Source: Halothiobacillus sp. (lineage in GTDB: Bacteria; Pseudomonadota; Gammaproteobacteria; Halothiobacillales; Halothiobacillaceae). From it: 64,000 nucleotides of DNA. The notes beneath the pieces were generated by a model, which saw nothing but the letters and a program-made list of their open reading frames with translations, had not been told where the DNA came from and ran no database searches. Of the stretch, positions 44,330 to 55,989 are shown piece after piece (position 1 is the stretch's first letter; the number at the start of each line of letters is the position of its first letter). The stretch covers positions 38,203-102,202 of the forward strand of contig JAGXIF010000029.1 in assembly GCA_024635755.1 (NCBI GenBank), written 5' to 3'. The position numbers and the translations under genes were made by a program.

Positions 44330-45106
44330 TCAATCGAACCGCTCGAGCGCATGCGCCGAATCCACCGGGATGAACCAGTCCTGGTAGCGGTTGCTGTGGT
44401 ACACGATCCAGCCGCGCACTCGCAAGACACCGCCTTCGAGTGCATCGAAGTTCCAGCCGGGGAAACGCCCGAGATCCGCCTTGTCGATGCGCACGGCTAC
44501 CCGGCCTTCCAGGTTGATCCAGACATTGCGCCGACTCTCGCCTACCGACTCCACGCGCCCCTGCACGATGGCCGCCCCCTGCACCGCCTCGGGGATGCCG
44601 GCCGCGCTCGGCAGGCCCGGCTGGTATGCGGGCAGTGACCAGATGCCCCGCCCTTGCTGGCGGGCCTCGCGCTCACGGGATAGCAGGCAATCGGCCAGGG
44701 CGAGATTCGGCGCGACGAACACGGCCATCGCCAGCCCCTGTTCCAGCAGTTCCCCCTGAATGGAACGGCCGTCGGGCAGGTAGAGATAGGCCAGCTCGCG
44801 GCCGTAACGGTCTTCTCGTTCGCGGCCGGCAATCACCTCGACGCGATTGCGCGACTCGGCCAGCAACGCGCGCAACGCCTGGCGGCTCTCGCGGGCAAAC
44901 GGCTCGGTGGGATCCCCGTCGCGTCCGATCTCGGGTGTGTCGATACCCACCAGCCGCACACGTTCGCCGCTGGTCAGGCGCAGGGTGTCGCCGTCGTTGA
45001 CATAGGCCACCGTGGCCGCTCGCCCCTCGCTCCCGGCCGGACGGCAGTCGGCGGCCGCCACGGGGCCGGCGGCCAGCAGGACGAGCGCGGCCAGCGACGT
45101 ACGCAT
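44330..45106 (-). CDS. Secreted thermonuclease (SNase-like) family protein
   Basis: Protein of 258 residues with a signal peptide (TSLAALVLLAAGPVAA). The staphylococcal-nuclease fold is visible: AYVNDGDTLRLTSGERVRLVGIDTPE, with the Asp/Arg active-site set, and REREDRYGRELAYLYLPDG with the second Arg/Glu group. ELLEQGLAMAVFV follows. A C-terminal extension of about 90 residues (IVQGRVESVGESRRNVWINLEGRVAVRI) looks OB-fold-like. The start at 45106 is preferred because only it gives a proper signal peptide. Confidence 0.87.
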   Translation of the reverse strand: MRTSLAALVLLAAGPVAAADCRPAGSEGRAATVAYVNDGDTLRLTSGERVRLVGIDTPEIGRDGDPTEPFARESRQALRALLAESRNRVEVIAGREREDRYGRELAYLYLPDGRSIQGELLEQGLAMAVFVAPNLALADCLLSREREARQQGRGIWSLPAYQPGLPSAAGIPEAVQGAAIVQGRVESVGESRRNVWINLEGRVAVRIDKADLGRFPGWNFDALEGGVLRVRGWIVYHSNRYQDWFIPVDSAHALERFD

Positions 45107-45133
45107 CAACCACGCACAAACAAACCAGGCACG

Positions 45134-45168
45134 AAAAAGGGCACCGGGGAAAACCCTGGTGCCCTTTT
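45134..45168 (-). terminator. Terminator of rpmE2
   Basis: AAAAGGGCACC (45135-45145) and GGTGCCCTTTT (45158-45168) form a perfect 11-bp stem. On the minus strand it is followed by U5. The symmetric A and T tracts make it bidirectional in appearance. Confidence 0.85.
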
Positions 45169-45213
45169 CTGTTTCCCGGTCGACAGCTACCGGAAACAAG
45201 ACCATGACAGGTC

Positions 45214-45462
45214 TTACTTCTTGCGACCGTAGCGGTTGCGGAACTTGTCCACCTGCTTGGCCATGCTGCCCTCGGAGCGCTTGCCCGTGAAGAACGGGTG
45301 GCTCGCGGAGGACACGTCGATCTTGACCAGCGGGTACTCGTTGCCGTCTTCCCACTTGATGGTTTCTTTCGACTTCATGGTCGAGCGAGTCAGGATGGCA
45401 AAGTCTGCCGCCGCATCCTGAAACACCACCGGCTGGTAGTTCGGGTGAATGCCTTCTTTCAT
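45214..45462 (-). CDS. rpmE2: 50S ribosomal protein L31 type B
   Basis: Protein of 82 residues. [16 protein letters not shown] opens it and [20 protein letters not shown] closes it, as in YkgM-type L31. The CxxC zinc ligands of type A L31 are absent, so this is the zinc-independent form. In enterobacteria such copies are Zur-controlled, but I see no clear Zur box upstream. Confidence 0.95.
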   Translation of the reverse strand: MKEGIHPNYQPVVFQDAAADFAILTRSTMKSKETIKWEDGNEYPLVKIDVSSASHPFFTGKRSEGSMAKQVDKFRNRYGRKK

Positions 45463-45693
45463 CTCGATTCTGCCCCTGATATAGGTTCGTCGCGCCTGCA
45501 GGCAAGCGGCCTGCGGCGCCTCAATTGATCGTTTGCGCCAGTTCCTGCCCGCCGCTTGGGCCAAGCCGCATCCGACATCGGGCCACGTCTTCGGCCGGGC
45601 CGGGATAGCCAAGGCGCGAGATTCTACCCAATGTCACCCGAGGACACAAGCCGACCCGGCCAGTCGTCCCCATTGCGAATCTCCCTTTCCGTT

Positions 45694-46389
45694 TCAAGGC
45701 GCTCGCGCCAGGGTCCACACGTCGACCCGCTCGACCCCGGCGGCCTTCAGGACCCGGGTCAGCGACTCCGCGCTCGAGCCGGTGGTCATGACGTCATCGA
45801 CGATCGCCACGTGCGCCGGCAACGCCTTGTCCACCACGAAGGCGCCCTTGAGCGCGCGGCGGCGCGACGCCGCCGGCAGGTCGGTCACCGAACCGGTGTC
45901 GCGCACCCGCCGCACGTCGCGACCCCGCACCGGCAGGCCCAGCGGGCGAGCCACGCCTTGGGCCAGCAGCACCGCCTGATTGAAACCGCGCTGCCGACGC
46001 CGCGACGGATGCAGGGGCATCGGCACCAGGGCGTCGGGCGAGGCCTCGGCCTGCACACCGGCCAGCAAGGTGGCCACCAGCAACGGCAAGGCGCTGAAAT
46101 CCTGATGATACTTAAGACGACGCAACAGATGGCGCACGCTGGAATCGAGGTCCACGGCCGCCCGCGCCCGGTCGAACGGTCTTGGCCGAACGGCGCACTG
46201 GCCGCAACGCTCGTCACCATCCAGGCCGGCGCGGGCGGTGGCGCAACCGGAGCAACGCGACCAACCCAGCAAGGCCTGCCATTCGTCGCCGAAGGCCGGG
46301 CACAATCCGGTCGATTCGAGGGTGTCTTGATTGCACAAATGGCAGGGCGCGGCGAACCAGCGGCGCCGTCGCGAGGGCATCTGTTTCAT
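45694..46389 (-). CDS. comF: ComF family phosphoribosyltransferase-like protein
   Basis: Protein of 231 residues. The N-terminal zinc-finger-like region has CHLCNQ and CSGCATARAGLDGDERCGQC. A C-terminal PRTase fold holds LVPMPLHPSRRRQRGFNQA and the PRPP loop VAIVDDVMTTGSSA. ComF proteins act in natural transformation and DNA uptake. It is divergent from the small membrane protein and bioB, a common gammaproteobacterial arrangement. An in-frame ATG four codons upstream is an alternative start. Confidence 0.9.
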   Translation of the reverse strand: MKQMPSRRRRWFAAPCHLCNQDTLESTGLCPAFGDEWQALLGWSRCSGCATARAGLDGDERCGQCAVRPRPFDRARAAVDLDSSVRHLLRRLKYHQDFSALPLLVATLLAGVQAEASPDALVPMPLHPSRRRQRGFNQAVLLAQGVARPLGLPVRGRDVRRVRDTGSVTDLPAASRRRALKGAFVVDKALPAHVAIVDDVMTTGSSAESLTRVLKAAGVERVDVWTLARAP

Positions 46390-46433
46390 GCTAACCTGCA
46401 TCCCATCGGCATATTTAAAGAGGTGGAACCATC

Positions 46434-46853
46434 ATGAGCCAAGACGCACCGTCCGTGGCGAGCGAGGAGCATACGCCCACGCGCATCTCCGGCAAGTCGG
46501 CCCAGCGCGCCGCCACTTGGTTCAACTTAGGCAACATCATCGCCATGATCGTGCCGCTGCCCCTGGCGATCTTCTGGACCGGCCTGTCCATGCTGGTCTA
46601 CGCGCTCAACAAACACCACCCTAACCCCAAGGTGGGCCATTACACCCAGCAGGCCGCCTACCGTTTCTACGGCGTGGCCGGCACCGCGGTGGTTATCGCC
46701 ACCTTCGCCCCGGTGAGCCTGACTTTCTACCTCATTCTCTGGGCCATGGCCGCCCTGATCATCGTCCCCTGGTCGCTTTACGATCTGTATCGAATAAAGC
46801 AAGATAGCTGGGAAGACAGCTTCACCGACCCGCCGGAAACCTTCGAGGATTAG
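46434..46853 (+). CDS. Small membrane protein upstream of bioB
   Basis: Protein of 139 residues with two or three hydrophobic segments ([25 protein letters not shown], about 33-57; [33 protein letters not shown], about 80-112). Both ends are charged, with an acidic C-terminus. I do not recognise a named family. It ends 8 bp before bioB and is probably co-transcribed; a role in biotin metabolism is not implied by its sequence. Confidence 0.75.
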   Translation: MSQDAPSVASEEHTPTRISGKSAQRAATWFNLGNIIAMIVPLPLAIFWTGLSMLVYALNKHHPNPKVGHYTQQAAYRFYGVAGTAVVIATFAPVSLTFYLILWAMAALIIVPWSLYDLYRIKQDSWEDSFTDPPETFED

Positions 46854-46861
46854 TAACGCCC

Positions 46862-47860
46862 ATGTCACGCCCCGCCTGGAGCAAGCAAGAAGCCCTCGAC
46901 CTGTTCGACAAGCCCTTCAACGATCTGTTGTTCCAGGCGCAGCAGGTGCATCGCGAACACCACGATCCCAACGCGGTCCAGGTCAGCACGCTGCTCTCGA
47001 TCAAGACCGGCGCCTGCCCGGAAGATTGCAGCTACTGCTCGCAAAGTGCCCGCTACGACACCGGCCTGGAACGCGAGCGGCTTCTGCCACTCGACGAGGT
47101 GCGCACCGCCGCCCACCGGGCCCGTGACAAAGGCGCCTCGCGTTTTTGCATGGGTGCGGCCTGGCGCAACCCCACCGACCGGCAGCTCGAGAACGTCATC
47201 GACATGGTGCGGGTGGTCAAGGAAACCGGCATGGAGGCCTGCGTCACGCTGGGCATGCTCAAGCCGCCCCAGGCGCAGCGACTCAAGGAAGCCGGGCTCG
47301 ACTACTACAACCACAACATCGACACCTCGGCCGAGTTCTACGACCAGGTGATCACCACCCGCAGCATCGAAGACCGTATCGAGACGCTCGACCACGTGCG
47401 TGACGCCGGCATCAATGTCTGCTCGGGCGGCATCCTCGGCATGGGCGAATCCCGCGCGGATCGCGCCTCGTTCCTCAACACTCTCGCCAATCTCAAGCAC
47501 CCGCCGGAATCGGTGCCGCTCAACATGCTGGTGCGCATCCCGGGCACGCCGATGGCCGACGTGCCGGCACTCGACCCGATCGAGTTCATCCGCACGGTCG
47601 CCGTCGCCCGGATCATGATGCCCGACTCGCACGTCCGCCTCTCGGCCGGCCGCGAGGGCATGAGCGAGGCCATCCAGGCCTGGTGCTTCTTTGCCGGGGC
47701 CAACAGCATCTTCTATGGCGAGAAGCTGCTGACCACGGACAACGCCGATGCCGCCGAGGACGAGGCCATGTTCGCCAAGCTGGGCCTGACCCCGCTGGTG
47801 CCCGAGGGCTGCCGCCTCGACGCAGCGGCCGACAGCGAGGCGCAATCCGTCTCGGCCTGA
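46862..47860 (+). CDS. bioB: Biotin synthase
   Basis: Radical SAM enzyme inserting sulfur into dethiobiotin. The protein has 332 residues. The [4Fe-4S] motif CPEDCSYC uses Cys52, Cys56 and Cys59. [13 protein letters not shown] and [15 protein letters not shown] follow. Arg in [13 protein letters not shown] and Cys residues for the [2Fe-2S] cluster are present. The other biotin gene in the window, bioF, is unlinked. Confidence 0.97.
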   Translation: MSRPAWSKQEALDLFDKPFNDLLFQAQQVHREHHDPNAVQVSTLLSIKTGACPEDCSYCSQSARYDTGLERERLLPLDEVRTAAHRARDKGASRFCMGAAWRNPTDRQLENVIDMVRVVKETGMEACVTLGMLKPPQAQRLKEAGLDYYNHNIDTSAEFYDQVITTRSIEDRIETLDHVRDAGINVCSGGILGMGESRADRASFLNTLANLKHPPESVPLNMLVRIPGTPMADVPALDPIEFIRTVAVARIMMPDSHVRLSAGREGMSEAIQAWCFFAGANSIFYGEKLLTTDNADAAEDEAMFAKLGLTPLVPEGCRLDAAADSEAQSVSA

Positions 47861-47881
47861 TCGCCGCACCAGACGGCCAGC

Positions 47882-47927
47882 ACGGGCCGCGACTGACCCA
47901 GCCGGGCGGTCGCGGCCCGTTTCGTTT
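47882..47927 (+). terminator. Probable terminator of bioB
   Basis: ACGGGCCGCGAC (47882-47893) and GTCGCGGCCCGT (47909-47920) form a perfect 12-bp stem with a 15-base loop, followed by a T-rich tail (TTCGTTT). Confidence 0.65.
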
Positions 47928-47968
47928 CGGCTCGTCGTCACACCACGCCCCACTCCCGCAACACCTCC

Positions 47969-48107
47969 CTGGGGGAGCTTGCCTCGCAAGCGAATCGCGC
48001 CGCTGGCGCGTTCCCTGACACCGGGTTTCTCGGCGGATATGGGCGGCAGAAGGCAAGGGGACAGCCGCTGACGCGGCTTGCGCGGGCGGGGCCCGCTCCC
48101 ACGGAGG
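47969..48107. repeat. Second REP-like inverted pair
   Basis: CTGGGGGAGCTTGCCTCGCA (from 47969) faces GGGCCCGCTCCCACGGAGG (ending 48107), about 85 bp apart. The arms resemble those of the pair after hemF (GTGGGAGCGGGCC core). It lies between the bioB and DUF255 3' ends, the usual intergenic position of REPINs. Confidence 0.65.
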
Positions 48108-48127
48108 TGGGGGGCAGCGGCGGAATG

Positions 48128-50467
48128 TCAGCGCCCCCTCACCGGCACCTCGACCTCGTCGGGCGGCAGGCACACCTCGTCGTTGCAGGCCTGCAGGTCG
48201 ATCTTCAGGCGGGTGGGCACCCGCCCCTGGGCCACCGGCGCGCGGATGCGCAACTCGCCATCGTAGACGTCGATCGCCGAGCGGGCAAAGCCGGCACGGA
48301 ACGGCTGACCCTCGGGATACTCGATCGCCCCGAGGGCGCCGTCGACGGCGGTGATGCGCGTCGGTACTAGGTAGTCCTCGCTCGCCGGGTTGGCGTTGAC
48401 GTGAAAGCCCGGTGCGATCACCAGCCGGACCGCGATGGCCGCCCCGTCATCGACCAGTTCGGCCTCGACCGCGACGTGATCGCGCGTGGCACCGGGGCCA
48501 CTGGCCGCTGGTGTTTCGGCTGCAAGCGAGTCCGCCAATTCCCGGACCACAGTGGCGCGCGAGGGCCGGGACAGCTCCGCGACCAGGAACCCCCAGTCTG
48601 CCGGGGCGGCATCCACCTCGCCGGCCACCGCGGCCAAGCCGCGCACCGCCTGCTCCTGCATGACGCGGTTGTCGAGCAGCGCGCCCAGATCAAGCAGGAA
48701 CACCACGGCGTGACTCACCCCCGCGGGGGTCACCTCATCGCCCACCAGCGGCGGCGTGACCGGCAGGGCGGCCTGCTCACGCATCACAGCCGGCCGTTCG
48801 TGGAAGCGTCCCTGCTCGTCGACGAAGCGCGCACGGATCGCCCCGGCCAGCCGCTGGGCGCGAAACAGCCACTGATAGTCGTGCTGGCTGGCGTAGAGCG
48901 TCAGCATGGCCCGGCCAGCTGCAGCATAATCGGACAAGAACCCCTCGCCCGAGGCGACACCCTCGTAGCGCTGTCGTACCAGGCGCTGTTCGCCCGCCTG
49001 CCACAAGTCACTCCACAGCCATTCGCCCAACGCGACGGCCGCCTCGTTCCAGTCGCCACGATCCTGGCGTTGCGCCGCCTGGGAGAGCCCCATCACCGCC
49101 AGCGCATTGAACTCGGCGACCCGCTTGCGATCCCGGCGCGGCTGCTCGCGCTGGTCACGATAGTCACGCAGCACGGCCAGTGCCGGCTCGAGGCCGGCGA
49201 CCGTCTCGGCTAACTCGCCCTGCGCCAGATGCTCCAGCGCCACCCCGGGGCGCAGGTTGAGCACCCCGCCGTCCGGCAATGCGTGATCCACGCGGCTTTC
49301 GGGTAGCGCGACCAGTTCGTAGAGATCGAGGAAGGCCTCGGCACGATCGCCCAGCAGCGACTCGATCTCGGTGCGGGTGAACACGTAGCTCTCGCCTTCG
49401 ATGCCGTCAACCGCGGCATCCTCGGCGGTGTACAGCCCGCCCTCGTCGGCCGCCAGCCGACCCAGCATGTACTCGGTCGTCCGCCGGGCGACATGCGCGA
49501 ACCAGGGCTGTTCGCGCTGCTCGGCGGCCGCGGCGTAAATGCCCAGCAGCTGGGCGTTGTCGACCAGCATCTTCTCGAAATGGGGAACGGTCCATTCGGG
49601 ATCGACGGTGTAGCGGTGGAACCCGCCGCCGACATGATCGAACAGTGCAGCGATGCTCATGGCCGCCAGCGTCTGGTCGAGCATCTCGTCGCTGTCCGGC
49701 GACTCGCTTCCCGTCCCGCTGGCCGCGAGCAACAAGGCCAGGCGCGGTGACTGCGGAAAGCGGCTGGACTGCCCCGCCGGGGCAAAGCCGCCCACCAGGG
49801 CGTCGTACTCGCCGCGCAGGGTCTCGACGGCCTGCCGGCGCCAGCGTTCGGGGTCGATACGCTCCGGGGCCACCCCCTCGCTGCCGGCCGTGCGTTCGCG
49901 CAACTGCGCGGTGGCCTGCTCGGCGGTGGTCAGGATCTCGGCGCGATCCGCGCGCCAATCGGTGGCGATGCGCTCGAGAATCGCCGGGAAACCCTCGCGT
50001 CCGGGCATGTCCTGCGGCGGGAAGTAACTGCCGGCGAAGAACGGCTGGAGTGCGGGGGTGAGAAAGACATTGTTCGGCCAACCGCCCCCGCCGGTGAGCA
50101 CGCCCGTGGCCTGCATCAGTGCCCGGTCGAGATCGGGGCGCTGCTCGCGGTCGATCTTGATATTGACGAAGTCTGCGTTCATTTTCGCCGCGATCTGCGG
50201 GTCCTCGTAGAGCTCGCGCTCGGCCACATGGCACCAGTAGCAGGTGGAGTAGCCCACCGAGACGAATAGCGGCTTGTCTTCGCGCCGGGCGAGCGCCAGC
50301 GCCTCCTCACCCCAGGGATACCAGTCGACCGGGTTGTCGGCATGGTCGCGCAGGTAGTCGGATGCCGAATCGGCCAGGCGGTTCTCGGCCAGCGCCGAAG
50401 ACACGCCGAGCAGTCCGACCAGCCACAGGGAAAACACCAGGGAGGTAATACGACTGCCAGCGACCAT
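48128..50467 (-). CDS. DUF255 thioredoxin-fold protein fused to a DsbD-alpha-like domain
   Basis: Exported protein of 779 residues. A signal peptide ([21 protein letters not shown]) comes first. A DUF255 (YyaL/SPATA20-like) thioredoxin fold follows, with [13 protein letters not shown], the CxxC in YSTCYWCHV and [11 protein letters not shown]. The (alpha/alpha)6-barrel region runs to about residue 650. The last 115 residues ([23 protein letters not shown] ... [16 protein letters not shown]) match the N-terminal domain of DsbD, including its Cys pair in ACNDEVC. Ordinary YyaL proteins are cytoplasmic and lack this tail. A periplasmic thiol role is inferred. Confidence 0.87.
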   Translation of the reverse strand: MVAGSRITSLVFSLWLVGLLGVSSALAENRLADSASDYLRDHADNPVDWYPWGEEALALARREDKPLFVSVGYSTCYWCHVAERELYEDPQIAAKMNADFVNIKIDREQRPDLDRALMQATGVLTGGGGWPNNVFLTPALQPFFAGSYFPPQDMPGREGFPAILERIATDWRADRAEILTTAEQATAQLRERTAGSEGVAPERIDPERWRRQAVETLRGEYDALVGGFAPAGQSSRFPQSPRLALLLAASGTGSESPDSDEMLDQTLAAMSIAALFDHVGGGFHRYTVDPEWTVPHFEKMLVDNAQLLGIYAAAAEQREQPWFAHVARRTTEYMLGRLAADEGGLYTAEDAAVDGIEGESYVFTRTEIESLLGDRAEAFLDLYELVALPESRVDHALPDGGVLNLRPGVALEHLAQGELAETVAGLEPALAVLRDYRDQREQPRRDRKRVAEFNALAVMGLSQAAQRQDRGDWNEAAVALGEWLWSDLWQAGEQRLVRQRYEGVASGEGFLSDYAAAGRAMLTLYASQHDYQWLFRAQRLAGAIRARFVDEQGRFHERPAVMREQAALPVTPPLVGDEVTPAGVSHAVVFLLDLGALLDNRVMQEQAVRGLAAVAGEVDAAPADWGFLVAELSRPSRATVVRELADSLAAETPAASGPGATRDHVAVEAELVDDGAAIAVRLVIAPGFHVNANPASEDYLVPTRITAVDGALGAIEYPEGQPFRAGFARSAIDVYDGELRIRAPVAQGRVPTRLKIDLQACNDEVCLPPDEVEVPVRGR

Positions 50468-50589
50468 CGAGACTCTCTCCAACCATTTACCCTCCCGAGC
50501 ATGGCACAGCCGCCTCACGGATACCGCTGCCGCCGGCGTGCTAGGCTTCGATTCGTTATCCCCCGACCGCCACGCTAGGAAGTTCTCCC

Positions 50590-52107
50590 ATGTTCGAAGC
50601 CGCCGAACTCGGCCGCACGCTCTCCAAGACCGACTTCAAGCAGGCCGAACCGGAACTGCGCCTCGATCTGCTCGAGGCCCAGCGACAAGCCCGCGCCCGC
50701 GGACTGCCCGTGTTGCTGCTGATCAACGGCGTGGCCGGGGCCGGCAAGGGCGAGCTGGTCAACCAGCTGCTGGAATGGCTGGACTCGCGCGGGGTGCAGA
50801 CGCACGTCTTCTGGGACGAGACCGACGAGGAAAAGCAGCGCCCGCGCTGGTGGCGCTACTGGCGGGCGATGCCGGGAGCCGGCGAGATCGGCGTGCTGTT
50901 CGGCGGCTGGTATCAGCGCCTGATCGAGGACGCCCAGCACGGCCGCCTGGAGGAAGACGGCATCAGCGGCGAGCTCGAACGCATCCGCGAGACCGAGCAC
51001 ATGCTGATCAACGGCGGCGCGCTGTTGGTCAAGTTCTGGCTCCACCTGCCGGCCAAGGAGCAGGCCCACCGGGTCAAGGAACGTCGCAAGGACCCCAAGA
51101 GCCATTGGCGCATGGCGCCGGAAACGGCCAAGGCGGCCAACCACTACGACCAGTTCATCGACATCGCCACCCGCACGGTGCGCGAGACGGATACCGGCGA
51201 GGCGCCGTGGTTCCTGATCGAGGCGACCGATCCGCACTTTCGCGACCTGACCGCCGGCAAGACCCTGCTACGCGCCCTCGACACCCGCCTGGCGAACAGG
51301 GCCAGCGAGGGCCTCCTCAAGGTCTCGCATGCCCCGGCCCTGCCCGAGTCCGACAGTGCCCGACGCACCATCGTCGACCACGTCCCCGACGACCTCGTGC
51401 TGGACAAGGCCGACTACAAGCATCGCAAACGGTCACTCGACGCCCAGCTCAACCACCTTGGCTGGCAGGGCTTCGAGGCGCGCCGGCCGGTCGTCGTACT
51501 GTTCGAGGGCTGGGACGCCGCCGGCAAGGGCGGGGCCATCCGCCGGCTCACCCAGGCGCTCGACGCCCGCCTCTACCGCGTGATCCCCATCGCCGCGCCC
51601 AGCGACGAGGAGGCCGAGCACCACTACCTGTGGCGCTTCTGGCGACACGTGCCGCGCGACGGTTATTGGAGCATCTTCGACCGCTCCTGGTACGGCCGGG
51701 TGCTGGTCGAACGGGTCGAGGGTCTCACCTCACAGCCCGACTGGGCCCGCGCCTACCACGAGATCAACACCTTCGAGGAGCAGCTCGCCGACCACGGTGT
51801 CACCCTGCTCAAGTTCTGGCTCAACATCACGCCCGAGGAGCAGCTCAAGCGCTTCGAAGCCCGCCAGAAGACGCCCTACAAGCAGCACAAGATCACGCCC
51901 GATGACTGGCGCAACCGCGAAAAGTGGGACGACTACAAGGCCGCGGTCAACGAGATGGTGATCCGCACCTCCACCGAGTACGCGCCGTGGCACATCATCC
52001 CGGCGAACGACAAGCGCTATGCCCGGATCGAGGTGATGCGGATCGCGGCCGAGGCACAAGCCAGGGCGCTGGATGAACCGACCATCAAACACGACAAGAA
52101 AAAATAA
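50590..52107 (+). CDS. pap: Polyphosphate:AMP phosphotransferase (tandem PPK2)
   Basis: Transfers phosphate from polyphosphate to AMP to give ADP. The protein of 505 residues has two PPK2 domains. The N-terminal half has a modified Walker A ([12 protein letters not shown]) and lid [11 protein letters not shown]. The C-terminal half has the active Walker [15 protein letters not shown], Walker [17 protein letters not shown] and the lid [22 protein letters not shown] (split here by domain order). Two-domain PPK2 class II enzymes have this AMP specificity. It is convergent with mgtE. Confidence 0.92.
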   Translation: MFEAAELGRTLSKTDFKQAEPELRLDLLEAQRQARARGLPVLLLINGVAGAGKGELVNQLLEWLDSRGVQTHVFWDETDEEKQRPRWWRYWRAMPGAGEIGVLFGGWYQRLIEDAQHGRLEEDGISGELERIRETEHMLINGGALLVKFWLHLPAKEQAHRVKERRKDPKSHWRMAPETAKAANHYDQFIDIATRTVRETDTGEAPWFLIEATDPHFRDLTAGKTLLRALDTRLANRASEGLLKVSHAPALPESDSARRTIVDHVPDDLVLDKADYKHRKRSLDAQLNHLGWQGFEARRPVVVLFEGWDAAGKGGAIRRLTQALDARLYRVIPIAAPSDEEAEHHYLWRFWRHVPRDGYWSIFDRSWYGRVLVERVEGLTSQPDWARAYHEINTFEEQLADHGVTLLKFWLNITPEEQLKRFEARQKTPYKQHKITPDDWRNREKWDDYKAAVNEMVIRTSTEYAPWHIIPANDKRYARIEVMRIAAEAQARALDEPTIKHDKKK

Positions 52108-52114
52108 CCCGGAA

Positions 52115-52132
52115 GGCGGGCCTTAGCCCGCC
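52115..52132. terminator. Hairpin between pap and mgtE
   Basis: GGCGGGC (52115-52121), loop CTTA and GCCCGCC (52126-52132) form a compact stem. The mgtE stop codon lies in the loop. The minus-strand U-run begins only 8 bases later, so efficiency is doubtful. Confidence 0.45.
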
Positions 52133-53493
52133 GGCGTCGCCTGGATCCAGACGGTGGCGATGCCGAAGTAGATCAGGATGCCGCCAATGTCGGCAATCGA
52201 GGTGATCAGCGGGGCCGAGGCCGTGGCCGGGTCAAGGCGAAAGCGGGTCAGCAAGAACGGCAGCAGCATGCCCACCATGCTGCCGAAGATCACCACCGCG
52301 ATCATCGACAGGAACACCACGTTGGCCAGCATGGTGCCGCCGTAGAACAGCCCGATGCCCCAGGCCGCCGTCCCCATGGTGACGCCCAGCGCACTGGCCA
52401 CGCCCAGCTCCCGCACCCACAGCTTAAGCCAGTCCCGGGGCCCCACGTCACCGGTGGCCAGGGCGCGCACCATCATGGTCGCGCCCTGCGAGCCGGCGTT
52501 GCCGCCCGAGCCGATGATCAGCGGCAGGAAGAAGGTCAGCACCACCGCCGCCTCCAGCGTCTCCTCGAACTGGGACACTGCCCCCGCGGCGAAGATGGCC
52601 AGGAACACCAGCAGCAACAGCCAGCCGATGCGCTTCTTGAACAGCTCGAGAATGGAGGCCCCGCGCAGGCTCAGATGCTGCGCCCCCAGGCCGCCAAGCT
52701 TGTGGATGTCCTCGGTGGCTTCCTCCTCGACCACGTCCATCACGTCGTCGATGGTCACCATCCCCAGGAGCACGCCGCCGTCGTCGACCACCGGCAGCGC
52801 GGTCAGGTCATAATGCTGGATCAAGCGGGCCGCCTCCTCGCGATCCTCGGAGACGACGATGCTCACCGGCTCGTCGCCGAGCAGGGACTCGACCTTCGCC
52901 TCCGGATCGCCCAGCACCAGCGTGCGCAGCCCCGCCCATCCGAGCAACTTGCCGCGCTCGTCGGTGATGAACAGGATATCCACCGTCTCGCTGCGCCCGG
53001 CATGCCCCTGCACATGCCTCAGCGCATGCGACAACGTCCAGACGGGTCGCAACGCGATGAAATCCGGCGTCATCAGCCGCCCGGCACTCTCCGGCGGATA
53101 CCCCAGCAATCGCATCGCCTGCCCGACCCGGTCTGGACTGAGGCGGCGCACCACCGCCTCGCCCTCCTCCGGCGAGAGGGCCTCGAGCAGTGCGGTGAGA
53201 TTGTCGGGGCGCAGGCCTTCGATCAACTCCCGCGCGGCCTCGTCGTCCAGCCGTTCGGTCAGCGCGAATTGAGTCCGCGGCTCGAGAAAGCCGAACACCT
53301 CGCCCCGCCGTTGGGCCGGCAGCAATTCCAGCACGCGGGCCATGCCGTCGCGATCCAGCTCGGCCATCGCTCGGGCGATGTCCTGATCACGCACCGTGGC
53401 GAGGTCGTCGCAGAGCGCCTCGGCCTCGGTCTCATTGCGCTCGAAGCGGGCGAGGAGGTCGGCGAGTTGCTCGATGGTTTCGGTGGGGATCAT
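52123..53493 (-). CDS. mgtE: Magnesium transporter MgtE
   Basis: Mg2+ channel of 456 residues. An N-terminal helical domain (LADLLARFERNETEAEAL...) is followed by two CBS domains (about 135-260, with VDDGGVLLGMVTIDDVMDVV) and a plug helix. Five membrane helices follow, with the pore signature GSGGNAGSQGATMMVRALATGDV. The length is typical. It is a single gene. An IS3 remnant lies some 200 bp upstream of its start. Confidence 0.95.
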   Translation of the reverse strand: MIPTETIEQLADLLARFERNETEAEALCDDLATVRDQDIARAMAELDRDGMARVLELLPAQRRGEVFGFLEPRTQFALTERLDDEAARELIEGLRPDNLTALLEALSPEEGEAVVRRLSPDRVGQAMRLLGYPPESAGRLMTPDFIALRPVWTLSHALRHVQGHAGRSETVDILFITDERGKLLGWAGLRTLVLGDPEAKVESLLGDEPVSIVVSEDREEAARLIQHYDLTALPVVDDGGVLLGMVTIDDVMDVVEEEATEDIHKLGGLGAQHLSLRGASILELFKKRIGWLLLLVFLAIFAAGAVSQFEETLEAAVVLTFFLPLIIGSGGNAGSQGATMMVRALATGDVGPRDWLKLWVRELGVASALGVTMGTAAWGIGLFYGGTMLANVVFLSMIAVVIFGSMVGMLLPFLLTRFRLDPATASAPLITSIADIGGILIYFGIATVWIQATPAG

Positions 53494-53739
53494 CTGGGTG
53501 TCTGCCTGCGTTAATCCGTTTCAAATGGCATGACGGGGATATAACCGCAAGTGGCGCGGCTCTCCGACAGTAGTCGGGCTGCCGTCAGGATGGCATACCT
53601 GTTTGAACGACGCGTGTCGGCAGCGGATGTTATTGAAGGTGGCAGGTCGCTGGAAAACGAGAGGGATAGGTTTCACGCGCACTTGTCCCTGAACGATCTG
53701 AAGTGGTCCACTGATCTTGGACACCGCGATAGGTGGTGA

Positions 53740-54759
<1,020 letters not shown>

Positions 54760-54921
54760 CCACTACAGTGAGTCAACGCCAGGTGAACCCGTTTCAAGCC
54801 CGAGTGAAGGTGAGCGGATTCTGCCATCGATCGGGCGCGCGACGGTGAGTTTTGCCTGCCGTGTCCCGGATTGTTCCCGGGACCCTGCCACACTCGGCGG
54901 GAGAAAATCCGCCAACACCTC

Positions 54922-55878
54922 TCAGGGCAATCGGTCCGTCCGGGTCAGGGCCTCGTGGGCGCCCAGACCGATGGGCGTGAAGGCCGAGGGCAGGTCAGCG
55001 GAGGCCGGGACGGCGCTGAGCGTGCCACCGGCAAAATTGGCGGTTTTCACCCAGTGGTCGATCTCGGTGACGTATCGGCCTTCGACGTAGAGGGTGCTGG
55101 AGGTGATAACCTCCCGGTCATTGCGTTTGACGAGCACCACCGAGGATCGCTGCCCCCCCGCGGTCACGCATGACAACCGATAACCGTAGTCGTCACAACG
55201 CGCCTGCACGGAGACGGTCTGGCGCTGGTCGTTGACACGCAGGTCGAACGATTGCCGCATACTGCCGTTGACGATCGTCATCGTGCCGGTTGCCGCTATG
55301 TTGCTCTGATCCGTATGGACAATCTCGTCGGTCGTCTGGAGCGAGAATCGCTGCAGGGCGTACTCGCCATTGAGACCATTGCCGAAGTTGTTGCGCGTGC
55401 CCTGCACCTGAAAGCCCTGTGTGGACTCCTCCCAGGCCACCACAGTGGATCGTCCCACTTCCGGGAAATCCTCGAGATTGAAGGTGCCGGTCTTTCCCTT
55501 GAGGAAGGGCAGGCCAAAGGTGGTGACCTCGAAGCGCGTTTCCGCGAACTTTTCTCCATCGGCGAAGGCTTGCACCAAGTGCGTGCCCTCGCCGTAGAGG
55601 TTGTAGTTCACCTGCAGGGCGAAGCCGTTGTCGGCATCACCGCAGATTGAGCGGGTGTCGCCACGCGGCGAGCCGTAGGGAACGACGATCGGCGCCCGGT
55701 TGTCGATGGACGCGGTGATCCGGTCGGCATCGCAATGCCAGCCGGAGATCACACCCACCCCGCTCTTGGTCGCCTGCGGCTTGGGATTCTCCAGCGTGCC
55801 GGTCTGCGCGCTGGCGATGCCGGAGCACAAGAAGACACAGCCACCGAAAAGGGCGGCGTTTTTGAAACGGGATTCCAT
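54922..55878 (-). CDS. Secreted protein of unknown function
   Basis: Protein of 318 residues with a signal peptide (FKNAALFGGCVFLCSGIASA) and a clear GGAGGTG ribosome-binding site before the ATG. The mature N-terminal part (SGVGVISGWHCDADRI, SICGDADNGFALQVNYNLYGEG) is a domain I have seen in other exported gammaproteobacterial proteins, without known function. It has two conserved cysteines. The C-terminal half (GEYALQRFSLQTTDEIVHTDQ...) is beta-rich. It is the last of three minus-strand exported-protein genes here. Confidence 0.7.
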   Translation of the reverse strand: MESRFKNAALFGGCVFLCSGIASAQTGTLENPKPQATKSGVGVISGWHCDADRITASIDNRAPIVVPYGSPRGDTRSICGDADNGFALQVNYNLYGEGTHLVQAFADGEKFAETRFEVTTFGLPFLKGKTGTFNLEDFPEVGRSTVVAWEESTQGFQVQGTRNNFGNGLNGEYALQRFSLQTTDEIVHTDQSNIAATGTMTIVNGSMRQSFDLRVNDQRQTVSVQARCDDYGYRLSCVTAGGQRSSVVLVKRNDREVITSSTLYVEGRYVTEIDHWVKTANFAGGTLSAVPASADLPSAFTPIGLGAHEALTRTDRLP

Positions 55879-55989
55879 GGGCGGCACCTCCGGGTTCAGC
55901 GGCCATACTCCCGCCGAATCGAGCGGGCAAGTCTTCATCACACTAGCACAACGACCGCTCCCTGCCTTTCGCGGCCGATGCCCGAGGCG

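Noticed and set aside
43973..44333. Small minus-strand open frames across the hemF end and REP region
   Set aside because: They read through the REP palindromes and terminator; no start signals or motifs.
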